From the NCBI RefSeq assembly GCF_000264995.1, contig NW_006767455.1:155291-208381 (forward strand): a DNA stretch of 53,091 nucleotides, written 5' to 3'. Shown here in pieces: positions 12,911-27,698 of the stretch. The notes beneath the pieces were generated by a model, which was not told the DNA's origin, did no database searches, and was given only the letters and a program-made list of their open reading frames with translations. The translations under genes and the position numbers were made by a program. This stretch comes from Punctularia strigosozonata HHB-11173 SS5. Taxonomy: Eukaryota; Basidiomycota; Agaricomycetes; Corticiales; Punctulariaceae. How positions within the stretch are numbered: the first letter of the stretch is position 1; the number at the start of each line of letters is the position of its first letter.

Positions 12911-14395
12911 CTAATCGTTCTCCGCGTCCCAAACCTTTACCAAACCGTCTTCACCGCCAGAAACGACGCGCTTGCCATCGGGCGAGAACACAACAGACCA
13001 TACGCTGTTGCTGCTCCCCACGAACGATCCCGCCACAGTCTGTTCCGAGTGCGCATCCCATATTCGGATCATGCCCCCGAAGGAACCGGAGACGATGTTC
13101 TGGCCATCCGGTGACAAAGAAACGCTAAAGACCTCGCGTCTGTGCTCTCGCAACGGCCCCAACACCGTCTGTCTCGTCTGCGCGTCCCAGACCCGGATGT
13201 TCTTACCCTGGAATCCGGAAACCATGCGCGTGTCGTCCGGGGAATAGGCAACAGACCGAACCCAATGATCGTGGCCTAGCAGTGGCTCTCCGACTGGCTT
13301 GCCTGTCTCGGCGTCCCAAGGTCGGATCGTCACGTCGCTCGATCCAGAGGCGATATGCTTCCCGTCGGGCGAGAAAGCCACGGTCCGGACCCAGTTCGGG
13401 TGTCCTCGCAATGGCTCACGAACTACTCGCACCATTGAACGTCCCAAAGTGGGGGCGGCTCCGAAGACATCCACAGGCGTGCGCGCGAGCGTTTTGAGCG
13501 GAGAGACCACGTTCGCGCCGCGCTGCAGCTCGGGCGTCTGCGCCTTGCAAGCCTCAAGCGCGTCTCGCTGCAACTTCCAACGCGGATCGAGCAGCTCGAT
13601 GCGCATGTGCTCCGTGAGTTCGTCAACGGGGATCTGCTGGCGACATTTTGTACAGCTCGTGGTAGCAGATGCCTTGGCTTTTGCGCCCACTATATGCACG
13701 CATAGAATAAGAGATACGCGCGCATATACGCATAGAGGAGATGCACGTACGTTTTGGTACATAGTCTGTTTCGATCTTCATCGGCCCACCTGCGCCAAGC
13801 GAGCTCGCCTGGATCGCCCTCGCCCTTTCGACGTCCCGCATCTGCTCCCTCTCTTCCCTCCTCCTCCTCCTCCTCCTCTTCCCGCGTCCTCCTCTCCTCG
13901 TCCGAATCTTCGTCGTTGTCCTGCTGCATTTCATCTTCGCCCGTGCCGGCGCCAGCTGACGATACCGCCATAGCTCAACCTCTTGTACGCTCATGGGCGG
14001 CGGCAATTCGGCGGGTGCGTCTGTTGCCGTGAACTCGATGATATGTAAGATCGCTTGATCATGCTGATCAATTTTGGCGAATGTGACTACCACGAAAGCC
14101 CGATCTTGTCATCATTGACTGAGGGAGGATAGGGTGAAGATACTCACTCCGCTCAGCCTCCTTCCGTCGTCCCTGGCCCTGTATTGCGCCCGTTTGTTGC
14201 TCTCCCATATCCTCGCATCCTCAAGCGACTTTCACCTCGCGCCCTCCTGCGCCTTCTCTGCCACGGTCGCCAACACCGCCCTCGCTTGGGACCAGCACCT
14301 TCGTATATCGGTCAACAAATAGGTTGAAGTACCCTAATGGGAATGCGCCTTCTTCACGAAGTCGAACCGCAATCTATCCGTGCCTGACAGGAACT
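12911..14395 (-). pseudogene. SF3A1 (Prp21) C-terminal fragment fused to a WD40 array
   Basis: On the minus strand, ~14395-13440 encodes pieces of splicing factor SF3A1: 'RFDFVKKAHS', 'YFNLFVDRYTKVLVPS', 'IEFTATDAPAELPPPMS', 'MKIETDYVPK' and, after an intron near 13745-13690, 'EHMRIELLDPRWKLQRD' and 'VSPLKTLARTPVDVFG'. These follow the family order. The SURP-bearing N terminus is missing. An in-frame stop and frameshifts break the part beyond 14150, and the acidic stretch near 13850-13960 is in a shifted frame. From ~13435 the same open frame continues without a stop into WD40 repeats equivalent to repeats 4-7 of the DUF2235-WD40 genes and ends at 12911. Exon 13762-12911 is therefore a real in-frame fusion, but the SF3A1 part as a whole is decayed and a functional product is unlikely. 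Confidence 0.75.
13690..14147 (-). other. Two intron relics kept in the SF3A1 fragment
   Basis: A GTGAGT donor at 14147 and an acceptor at 14087 bound a 61-nt gap between 'KEAERS' and 'FAKIDQHD'. A GTACGT donor after 'MKIETDYVPK' and a TAG acceptor before 'GAKAKAS' bound a ~57-nt gap. Both removals restore SF3A1-like sequence. Keeping introns shows that this copy arose by DNA duplication and not by reverse transcription of an mRNA. Confidence 0.6.
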
Positions 14396-14399
14396 TGTA

Positions 14400-15615
14400 C
14401 CTCGCGAGATCCTGCATAGTTCAGACGGCCATGCGCATACGCTCTCGAGTGAACAATCAGAGAGCTTACACGGACCAATATTGGTCGTCGTGCCGCCTCC
14501 CGAGAGCACGAACTTCCAAAGCGCTGCTTTTGTTGGCTTAGAGATCAAAATGTCTAAGGGCGAGGATGGCAGGCGTACCAACGACGACCTGCAGCGACTT
14601 CCCCGGCAGTATGATTGAGGTGTCAAGGGGCCTGCGGCTCTCCTGTGCCATGCATGGGCACAGCCATAGGCGGGGCTTGGGAACGCGTGAGGTGGATGTC
14701 GTTCTCGAGTCTGCGTGATGGAAGTGTGGCCCGAGGCAGAGGAAGGGCTTCAGCTGAAGCCTCTCGTCACGGGAGGATAGACACGGCCGCGGGGGTTGCC
14801 ACAGTTGACTTGAGATCCGTGTTGCGCCGTGAATCAAGGATTGCCGCGGGACGGTCGATATGCCAGGATTCTCCGAGCTCCTATGCGCGCCTCAACAGGT
14901 TAGTATGACTCATGACACGCATTTGGTGACCGCCAAAAACAGGCGGTCAACCCGAGCAGGCGCCAAACACGATCATCCGCCGAGGTTTCGGGGACACCGC
15001 GCTTCCCCCAGCAGATTCTGCACCAACAACCTCTCGGGCCGCATGAAGCATAAGACGGCGTAGTACTTACCGGATAATCGGGCTTGGAAGTGGTGGTCCC
15101 GATGAAGGCGAGGTCTCCGGCGAGTCCTACGTCTGTGCTTGCATACGGGATGCTCGCCCAGAAATGTCGATAGGTTGTGCCGGAAGAGCCGAGACTTGTC
15201 GAGGTCGAGAGTCAGAAGAGGGCTGAGCTGACGGAGGTGATCTGCTCCAAGGTTAAGCGCAAGCGACGCCCCGAGTTTGTGAGCTGACTCCGAGTGCAGA
15301 TGGGAAGCCAGTACTGAGTCGTGTCAAAGCGAAGTCGGCGCAGGGCCAAGGCGACACGGCGGGAAATCCCTGGAATCTGAGGGAAACATATAACAAAGAT
15401 ACTGTATGATAACTATGGTTGTTACTGACATATCTGCAGCTAAGCTATGTAGTCTGAAGTTATGACAGGATTATCTCAAGGATGCAGATATATGTCAGAA
15501 ATATGTATATTTTGCCCAGATTCAGCCTGTTTCCCGCCGTGCGACCGACGATCCCGACGTCATCGTCGCGTCTCGCACTTACCGCGCCGGCCAAGGCATC
15601 TCCACTTGAATGAAC
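14400..15615 (-). repeat. Dispersed repeat family, copy C
   Basis: Best-preserved partner of copy A (2290-3480). The match runs from the 'gcgagatc.tgcat..ttcagac.gcc' block at 14400 to the 'cgaccgacgatccc.acgtcatcgtcgcgtctcg' block near 15545-15580, with indels throughout. On the minus strand it keeps the frame 'GTTYRHFWASIPYAST' near 15190-15160. It is split at 15355 by a small inverted-repeat element. It directly abuts the broken 5' side of the SF3A1 fragment and may have caused that truncation. Confidence 0.65.
15356..15540. mobile_element. 185-bp MITE-like element with terminal inverted repeats
   Basis: Ends are perfect inverted repeats of 11 nt (ACGGCGGGAAA at 15356-15366 and its complement at 15530-15540). 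Partial pairing continues inward through a shared GAATCTG block. The element is flanked by GCGAC at 15351-15355 and 15541-15545, a 5-bp direct repeat. The homologous copy A at about 3370-3375 has a single GCGAC and no insert, so the empty site is visible in this window. The interior is AT-rich and non-coding. The superfamily is unclear; a 12-nt repeat starting CAC with a 4-bp duplication fits equally well. Confidence 0.75.
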
Positions 15616-16066
15616 CCGCCTCTCAGCCTGTTGCGAGATCGCGCCGGTCATGGCACCCCCCGCCTCAGCCGACGATCAACATCTACCTATGTTGCTTAGT
15701 CCATCGAGGATGCTGTTCCCAAACCATCCTAATACTCTGTAGTCCGCGAGCGGATCTATCTCTCGTCAAGGCATGTCGATATCGATAGTGGTAGACAGAG
15801 CGACGACCGACACTCTGGTCAGCCAAATGAGTATAGTACAAGGTGCACATAGAACGGAGGGAGAAGCAACGGAATACTCAAATATAGGTGACGATCTACT
15901 TATCGACGGGCCAGAGACAGACAGCGTACATTGGGATTGCATTATAGCCGGGAGCGGGAGTCGGACGATAAAGGAGCGAGAGCGTTCAGACGAGGATAGG
16001 GGATAATCAAACCCGAGAGACGGCACAAAGATGGCATTCCATTCACCGGATCGACAGGGAGGGAGA
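15616..16066. other. Intergenic, nothing recognised
   Basis: This is the 3' flank of the minus-strand gene ending at 16067 and the edge of repeat copy C. I see no conserved frame or repeat in it. Confidence 0.5.
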
Positions 16067-17267
16067 TCAGTGCCACGTCGAGACGAGCAGCACGCCGAGC
16101 CCGCTCTCCTTGACCCACCCGAGCGCGGCGCGCTTCCCCTTGTTCTTCGTGAGCTCGCGCCGGAGCGCAGCGCGGCTGGGGTGCATCGCGGCGCGGAGCG
16201 CGGACAGGCCGCGGTCGCGAAGGGCGAGGTAGTCGCGCACGTTGAGAAAGACGGACGACTTGAGGAGCGCGGTCGCGGCGGTCAGGCTCCGAGGTAGGTC
16301 GGGGATGTGCGTAAAGAGTGGGGTATGAGATGAGGTGGGCACGGAGGAGGAGACGGTCGGGGGAGGAGTGTAGAGCCCGAGTTCGATGATGAGGGCTTGC
16401 AGGAAGGCGAGCCGGGAGGATGCATCTGCCCCGAGGGGGTCCTTGAGGAAACTGGTTTCGGTTGATGGTAGTCAGTACAGCAAGTAGTATTGGATAGAGA
16501 GAGCGTGCACACCTCGTGATATATCGGACGGCTTCTTCGTAGAATTTGCTGCTCGTGGCCTTGCCGTCCTCCTCCTCGACGAGTGGGCGAGTGCCGAACC
16601 CGACAACGATACTAGCAGCAGGAGCCGCAGCCTTCGGGGCCTGCTTCTTACGCTTGCTCGCTTTCGACTTCGCTTTCGCGGGTGCGGCTACGACTGTGGA
16701 GGCCGCGCCGGCGGTCGCGGTCGCAGTGGAAGGCGCGGTGGCGGGTGACTTGGCTTTCGCCTTGGCCTTCTTCGCTTTCTTCGCCTTCCTCTTCGCCTTG
16801 CGTTTAGCTGCCTTGGCCGATGCCGGCGTCGCGACGGATGCGGACGCCGCAGCGGCCTGCGCGGCGCGGGCCCTCCTACGGGCACGCTTGCCAGGCTTCT
16901 TCACAGGGGCAGGCTGGGGCGTGATTGGGGCAGCAGTGCCATCGAGAGAAGGCGCGGGGACCGGCCGAGCGATATCGAGCGCCGGCGTGGGGTCTTCGTG
17001 CAGAGTCAGGGACGAGATCGCGGGGGTGAGCTCGAGGTCGGCGGGCGTCGAAGACGCGACGGGGACGGATGCGCCGAGAGGGTCCAGGACGACGAGATCG
17101 TCCTCTTCGTCCTCGGCCCACACGAGCGCACGCTCTTCGCCGGACGCCTTGGGGTACACGATCCGCTCCTCCTCTTCGTCCGAGAAGAGCCCGTCCTGGG
17201 AGATACAGTCGAACGACTCTCCTGCGCTCGAGAGTGACACCACGTCGAACGACGAGCTCCGCGACAT
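16067..17267 (-). CDS. Conserved hypothetical Lys/Ala-rich protein
   Basis: Two exons, 17267-16513 and 16451-16067, separated by a 61-nt intron (GTGTGC...CAG); 379 aa from the ATG at 17267, or 388 aa from an in-frame ATG at 17294. The N-terminal third is acidic and Ser-rich. Residues ~150-230 are a low-complexity basic tract (repeated AKRKAKRKAKKAKK-type sequence), likely a nuclear or nucleolar localisation signal or nucleic-acid contact. The C-terminal ~150 residues look folded: 'SKFYEEAVRYIT' before the intron, then 'FLKDPLGADASSRLAFLQA', a helical stretch with 'LLKSSVFLNVRDYLALR' and an end in 'WVKESGLGVLLVSTWH'. The C-terminal part reads like a conserved domain but I cannot name it. It is followed by two other minus-strand conserved genes. 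Confidence 0.8.
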
Positions 17268-17294
17268 CGTGGGCACCGTTCCATGAGACTGCAT

Positions 17295-18321
17295 AATGTA
17301 TATTGTTCCTCGACCCCTCAGGAGTCTGCTGTAGCACGATTCAGCGCCCGACGACCCCTTCGCACGGATATGCAGACGCTCACCTACGCTAATGGTGCTA
17401 GTACCGATAAGGAGGGGGGCGGGCGGGCGAAGGGGCTCTAGAGGTGCGAAATGAGAGAGCGGGGAGAAGGAGGGCGGGTTACCAGCTGAGTCGTCCTGGG
17501 CAGATGGCTACTATAGATAGGGGATCGCGCGGAAAGCTGCTCAGGGGGCCCAGACAGGCTCCCGCAAGGCCGCACCTCGAGCCGGCCGCGTGGAGGCCGC
17601 AAGGCTGTCGAATACAGCAATTGTGCGAGCCAGAGAGGGAAAGAGGACAGGGAAGGAGAAGGGCGTGCGCGCGCCGACCGAAGGGCCCGAGGTTATAACG
17701 CGATCGGGCCGCCGCCGACCGCTCGCACCGACTAAATGAAATGATATCGGCGCGCGCTCGGTAGACGGGCATCCTGTCCGCTCGTCGTCGCTGTTATGGC
17801 GACGGACGTATATCAAGGAACCGCTTCAGGGGTGGATCATAATCCCATATCCCCGCGATATACTTGGCCATCATGCCAGAACACCCACGAGCACGAGCGA
17901 ACCCGTCACCACTCTCGACGGCACGGCAACAGGATGTCAACGAGAGTAATGGCGATACTCTGAGTGCCGCGAAATCGTTCATACTGTGATAAAAACCGCT
18001 GTACAAGAACCGTATCTGGACATAACCTTCCCCCGATCACATACTCGACAACAGCATGGACATCAACAGCGCGGCCGACGGCTCCACTCTACCTGCAGCC
18101 CAAACAGAACGCCATGAAGGCATGAGGGGGTGGGACCTCTTTCGATTCACGAGAAGACGTCATGGGCGATCCAGGCAGCTGCTGCACTCTACCTGTGAAA
18201 TCGTAGTCCAAAATGAGCACACGCGGAACGAAAGAAACGCGGCCAAGACAGCCAGCCGCACAGCACTCACGAAAAGAACACGTAAACCGACACTCCCGGC
18301 AGCGCCAGACTAGAAGATGCG
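17295..18321. other. Intergenic, promoter of the 17267 gene and 3' flank of SIP5
   Basis: A GC-rich stretch with several overlapping shadow frames but no convincing protein. It must contain the promoter of the minus-strand gene starting at 17267/17294 and the 3' untranslated region of the SIP5 homologue. No repeat or RNA gene was seen. Confidence 0.5.
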
Positions 18322-20391
18322 TCAACGCGCAGACGGTCCCAACCCCGATGTCGGGCTCTCGACCGTATCCGCTCCCAGCAGCGGCACGCGCGCCACCGAC
18401 TCGCCCTCGTCGTCTGACCCGAGCCGATCGTACGTCTCCGCCCGCGCCGAGTCGACAGAGGCGACCGACGATGCGAAGGACTCTGCGTGCACTGGCCTCG
18501 GGGGCGCGGGCACCGGCAGACCCGCATCTGCGGTCGCAGGCGCGCTGCTCCCAGATCCCTCGGCGTCGGCGTCGGGAGCAACGACGACCGGAACAGAGAG
18601 CGCGGCGCCCGCACTCTCCTCTGTCGGCGTCGCGGTCCCGGGTGCACTCGCCCTCGGCGTCTGCGTCCCGCTCCCGCCCGGCGCACGCTCCGACGCTGGC
18701 GACGGCGTACCCACCGCCGCGGCAGTCGCGCCCACGTTCCTGAACGCCGCACTGACCGACGATCCTCTCGGCGGCGACGGCGACCTGCCGCGTAGTCTCG
18801 ACAACGACGCCGAGAAACGGTGCCGCTTGCCCGATGCCGGAGTGGTCTCGGTCGGCGTGAGCGATCGCCGCCTTTCCTCCGTCGCATCCAGGGAGGTCCT
18901 TCCTGACGATGACGCGGACGTGCCGGGAATGGTCAGTGTCGGAAGGTTGCTCGTTCCTGCCCGAGGAGCAGTGGTAGCGGCGCTGCTTTCGCCCGCTGAC
19001 GTAGATGCTGACGCCGCCGCCGACGCGCCGTTCTTCGCTTGCTCGGCTTCCTCCTTGGCCTTCTTCTCCCGCTCTTTCCTCTGCCGCTCCTCCTCCTCTA
19101 TTAACGAGAGCCGCATCGCCTCCATTATCATAAGCTATAACCCGTAGCCTGTCAGCATCCGTAGCATCCTCGAAATATGATTGCACACCAACCTCCTCGA
19201 TATCTTGTCCGCCCAGCCCCAAGAACTCGCCAAGACCAGGATTTCCTTGGCCCCGTCTCCTCGACCGCCTCCCGCCACTCGAACCCCCGCCACCCTCGCC
19301 ATCGCCCTGACCCAGCGCGCCCTCCGCTCCTTCCGGCAAGAGATGCACGCGTCCGCTGGTAACGCCCACAGGGATGAGTCGATCCCCGACCTGGCGCATG
19401 ATGATCCGCCGCGCTGCACGGCGAGCCACCGCTGCCTTCACCGCCGCCAGCTTCTGCTCCCAGTCGGGACGGATGTAATCTGTTAAAAGGCGATGAAAGA
19501 AGGTTGTTGAGCGACGTTGCGGTCGGTGAGGGAAGGCAATGAGCGACGCGCACCTATAGTAACTACTTCCGGGTCGTTCGCGCCGAAACTCTTTCTTCTC
19601 CGTGTCGGTGGTGGATTGGACGGCGAGACTTGCATACCCGGCGACGGCGGCATCTGGTATAAGCGCGATTGTTGAGTTGAGAGAGGCAATGGCATGAACA
19701 GTAGATAGACGTACCGCTCCTTCACTCCCGATGCCCGCCCGCCACTTCGGTGGAGTATACACGACGCCAAAGTTTTCTTGAACGCAATATGGACATGCGG
19801 CAGGCTCCGATTCGAGGTGCTGCGGCGTCGGCTCGGCCCTCTTGATCTGAACGAAGCATTCGGTGCATATAGGCTGCTCACAGCAGCGCGAATAGTTGAT
19901 GTTCGGCGGATAGTACTGCACAAAGGAACGGAACCAATCGGATCGCATCATGAGCACGACAATCCTGGCCCAAAAAAGAGCGACGGTGTGAGTGTACTCG
20001 CCAGGAAACAGATCGGACACTCGACGGCGCCTCTATAGATGGCCGCCTCCGGATGCCGACTGGGCTCCTTTCCCGAATGACTCGACCGCTTCCCGTGCGT
20101 CCTGCTGTTGACACTCTCCGCGCGGTGCGCGTGGCCGCTCGAGCCTTCGCCCGCGCCCTCGGCGAGCTCGGGCGGGGGCTCCTTCCTGGCGGCCATGATC
20201 TGCTCCTCGTCCCAGCTCTCTTCGTAATCCTCCAGCGGGCGATAGAACGGCGCGAGCCGGCGCTCGACGATCGCCTGCGCGACGACGGCCTGGTTCCAGT
20301 CGCGCTGGCCGGTGTACACCTGCGGGGTGAGGAAGCCAAAGTCGACGGTCTCCTCCTGGTGGCCGCGGCCCGTGGAGGAGCTGTTGCCCAT
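18322..20391 (-). CDS. SIP5: Sip5 homologue (RING-like zinc-finger protein)
   Basis: Five exons: 20391-20002, 19915-19715, 19653-19554, 19479-19193, 19134-18322; 596 aa. In yeast, SIP5 was named as a Snf1-interacting protein thought to link the Snf1 kinase with the Reg1/Glc7 phosphatase in glucose signalling. Seen here: start 'MGNSSSTGRG' (a possible N-myristoylation signal, Gly2); 'WDEEQIMAARKEPPPE'; a Cys-rich finger split by intron 1, 'ECPICFL' then 'YYPPNINYSRCCEQPICTEC' and 'CPYCVQENFGVVY'; and a conserved 'DIEELMIMEAMRLSLIEEE' helix joined across intron 4. The last ~200 residues are Ser/Ala/Pro-rich and low in complexity. Intron 1 has a GC donor. The gene lies downstream of and in the same direction as the calcium ATPase. 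Confidence 0.93.
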
Positions 20392-20713
20392 GGCGAGAGC
20401 GTGTGAGCGTTGCGGTTTGACGAAGGTGTGGTCGAAAGAGAAAGGACGGATGGATGTGTGCTGGACTCCGAGGAGGAGGCAGTCTCGCGCGAGGCGAGTG
20501 GTCAGCAAGGAAGGCAGTGGATAGCCGTGTGAGGCTGATGACTTCACCCCATGCCCCTGCTGCCACTTTCGGCAATCGTCGGGGTAAAGGCAAACGCGTT
20601 CACTCAGCTCTGTGTCCTGCTGCGAACTCTTTGCGTTTCCCTGGTATATGCATTTTTGACGCAAGAAGGTACATGGCTCGTCGTATACTCCAACTACAGA
20701 TTAATCTACACAT

Positions 20714-24271
<3,558 letters not shown>

Positions 24272-26275
24272 CCTTGACGACTAACGTTATACCAAAACGC
24301 GAACAACGACAGTTGTGTGTTGGACCAGAGAGAGAGATGTTGGCGTTATCCCAGCGCTCGTGCGGGACGAGAAAGCGGGCAATGAAAACGAGAAGAGAGC
24401 CGTTGGAAGGCGGGTTTACAGCCAGCACCACCGGCCGAGCTGGAAGTGGACCTGAAATGTAGGAGCGTGGGAAAGAAGCTGACGTGGTCGCTCGCACGTG
24501 GGGGAGGCGTCCCTGTGCTTTGCCTTCCACGCTCGCCGAGGCTTGCGAACGCCCGGTGGGTATTGGATGTCGCTTTTTAGGCGTTCACAGCCAATCAAAA
24601 CACAGAGCTTGCTTTCTTTCTCTCAGAGCTTTACCGGCTTGCATGGACGACTGCCTACACCTCCGGGAAACTTCGCACAGGCCCATGGAATGTCCTAGAA
24701 GCGCCGAGAGGAAAAGCGCGAAGAGTCGGGGCAACAGCCTATAGCTGGACGATAGGATGAATGCATCTTCATGTCCAAAGGTCCGACCGCCTCATCCGGG
24801 ATACGCTTCAGAATCACCACGTCGAAAGCGCTGGGACAATTGTATTCAATACTGCGAGTAACGTGGCGTTTTCAGTATCGGCCTGAGGTGCAGTAGAAGA
24901 TCCGGGGTTGCGGAAGATCCAGACCGCTTCAATGGACCCGTCTCTCAGCGTTGTCCATAAGTATGAGAAGATGGCACGTTTGCTTATCCCACCAATGAGA
25001 TAAGATAGGTGCTACAGCGACGTGTGCCAATCTGATATCGCTTATTTGCAGTTCCTGGTCCTCGTTGTCACTCAAATAGCTCAATTTCGGATGGCAACTC
25101 CTCTCCTTGCTGCTCCGGGGCTCAGAATCGCCGTTACTCGGCTATTGGCGTATCGTACCGCCGACGCATGATCGATGAATGTCTTTCACATGACGCTCTC
25201 AAGTTGCAGCGGTGTGTTACAACCAAAGATGTAGTACTCCAGTTCTTTATACTCGTGATTCATTCGTGCCCTTGCCGTTGTATCAACAAAATCTCAACCG
25301 CAACACTCTCCAGGCTGTCTATATCACTTCGCAGGCTCGTCTATTGACTTGTGAGTTGCAGCAATCACTGAAAGGGCTGCATTCATCGCTGAATTCCCAA
25401 TCGCTGCTTGTGTAGGATTTCCTGGGGCTTCTACTCTTCGGCGATGTTAGGGGCCATACCGGCGAGGTATGCGAAAACACCGGGATGGCTTCAGAACGAT
25501 GCAACCGTGTTGTTGGTGCCGGTGCACTCTTAGCGGTGCTTCACCGACAACGCAGATGTGAATCTCTGATACATACTCTATCCGGGCCAGAACTCAGCTC
25601 GTTGCGGGCGGCTTACTCTCGCTGTCTGTCCTGCGAACAACATTCCAGTCACAATTGGCGCGCTTCCCTATTGCTCGACGTTGCGCGCTCCTCGTGGGGA
25701 GCGTTCGGCGGTGCTCTGTACGCGTTCTCATGATTCGTGATGCCGAATGTTCGCCTGGCAGCCTAATTCCCCCCTTCGTTCATCACGCACAGAATGACAA
25801 GCTTTCCTTCATAGTCGAAACGTTGACCAGACATTTGATCCTCTACGATGTGACATATATGATACAGAGCCGTACGTGACGAAAATAGACGCGTCGAGAG
25901 CGATGCGCTTCTACCCGTGATCGAAGCGGCGGTTGCCCAGATTTCTTTCCCGATCTGTCCGGTTGCCTTCCTGATCCGTATTTCTGAGACCCGCGTGACG
26001 TCCGGGGGAGCCTTTGACGTTGACCGTCACTCGCTTCTGCCTCGCCGCCCCCGCGTTTTTTGGACCCTATTTTCCTCTTGGCCGTGTTTGTTTAGCGAAG
26101 TGAAACACCGCCGTCGTTCCTTGTCCTCGTCCGTTGTCGACGCTTTCGCTCATCCCCTCTCTCTCACCGTCGCTCATTGTTCTCATCACCGCTTTCTCGC
26201 TTTCTTGCGTATACAAACAGTATCACTCGTCACATAGTCCTACTACTCTAGTCCTCACCGATTCGACCGACCACA
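24272..26275. other. 2-kb intergenic region between divergent genes
   Basis: It separates the minus-strand calcium ATPase from the plus-strand secreted protein and so holds both promoters. Only short unconvincing frames are present. The last ~150 bases before 26276 are pyrimidine-rich (many CT and TC runs), a pattern often seen just upstream of well-expressed fungal genes. No RNA gene or repeat is recognised. Confidence 0.45.
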
Positions 26276-27418
26276 ATGCGCACCTTCACCGCCGGCCTCC
26301 TCGTCGTGGCGCTTTTGGGCGCGTTCGCATCCGCGGAGAACGCGCACGAAGCGCGTGGCCACCGCCGCTCCAGGAGCCTCTCTCAGCAAAGCGCGCGTTT
26401 GACCAAGCGCTTCATCAACGCTCGCTTCACATTCTACGAGACCGGACTCGGTACGATGCTCCATCTTGTTATTTCCGTTACGAAGATGCTCATATGGCTC
26501 TTCATAGGCGCATGCGGCAAGACCAACACTGACGCTGACTTCGTACGTTGCTGCCGTTTATCCGGTCTAGCGCCGTGCTCATCCTCCTCCTAGATTGTGG
26601 CCCTCAACTCGCAGGTATGCGCTCCTCTTTCTTCGGACGCTCCTGAGCATTTCTGACCCACCCATAGCAATACGGCAGCGGGGGAAACTGCTTTGACATG
26701 ATCACCATCACCGCGAACGGCAAGACTACCCAAGCCCAAATCACTGACGAGGTCTGTCGCTTCGCCCGCCGTCTGCACGCAACCTAAGCTCATTACCACT
26801 GCGCCTCCGTTTCTTTCTCACTGTCACCTCCGCAAACTCTCACCACCCGTCGCGCTCGTCGCCGCCCATGATGCTGTGCTCGTCCTCCATCCGTGATCCA
26901 TAATCGCCCACGTGCGCGCATATACGCAACAGTGCCCAGGATGCCCGTACGGCGGCCTTGACCTATCCCCTGGGCTCTTTTCTTTCTTCGCGGACCAAAG
27001 CGCAGGCGTCATCTACGGCTCCTGGAACTTCGGCTCTGGCTCGGACCCGGCGCCGAGCAGCACCTCCACCACGCACTCGCCCAAGCCGACGCCGACCACG
27101 ACCTCGGAGCCGCCCCCGCCAAGCACCACCTCAACCAGCGAGCCTCCCCCGCCGACCACGACCTCCAGCAAAACGCACAAGACCTCGTCCTCGTCGACCT
27201 TCACCCCCGAGACGACGACGACCTCGTCCTCGGAGGCCATTGCGAGCACCACTTCGTTGGTCGAGAGTATGCCGTCGTCCAGCGCGGAGCCGAGCCCGAC
27301 CAGCAGTGCGATTGAGGCGTTGCCCACCGGTACGGATGTTGGCCAGCTCGAGCTGTTCAATGAGGCGATGATGGCGCTCGGCGGATTCCTCGTGTCTGCG
27401 GCTGGCGCTCAGCAGTGA
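26276..27418 (+). CDS. Secreted double-psi beta-barrel (RlpA/expansin-like) protein
   Basis: Five exons: 26276-26450, 26508-26542, 26594-26614, 26668-26751, 26933-27418; 266 aa. The N terminus 'MRTFTAGLLVVALLGAFASA' is a clear signal peptide, followed by a propeptide-like stretch ending 'LTKR', a likely Kex2 site. The mature domain 'ARFTFYETGLGACGKTNTDA', 'GGNCFDMITITANGKTTQA', 'DECPGCPYGGLDLSPGLF' is the RlpA-like/expansin double-psi barrel with its conserved Cys pairs. The catalytic or carbohydrate role in fungi is not established. The C-terminal half is a Ser/Thr/Pro-rich tail, likely O-mannosylated, and suggests cell-wall association. Exon 3 is only 21 nt. The last intron (181 nt) is longer than most here. 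The tail end is only weakly GPI-like. Confidence 0.88.
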
Positions 27419-27698
27419 GCAGCGACCCTGCGTGTCCCTCACTTACCCGACGGGATCTCGGTTCGGTCGGTCGCTAGATCCATCGTTGGGCGGTCGCATC
27501 GCGAAAGTACTTATTTATTGTAATCGGATACATACTCCAGTAATGCGCATATATGCACACAAAATGTTCGTCGGTTAGCTTGCATCGCGTTCAGTTATGG
27601 GCCAGGAAAAGGCTCGAACACCGGAGTGCGCCATATAGAAATCTGAAGTTGTAGACATCTATTATCATGATCGAAAATTTACCCCGATAGGCAGTAGT

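Noticed and set aside
16546-17286. Long plus-strand frame of 246 codons, Phe/Ala-rich
   Set aside because: It is the antisense shadow of the Lys/Ala-rich minus-strand gene; the two-exon minus-strand model has coherent composition and splice sites.
18089-20020. Single long minus-strand frame through the SIP5 locus
   Set aside because: It starts inside the first intron and switches between real exons and translated introns; the five-exon Sip5 model explains the conserved parts.
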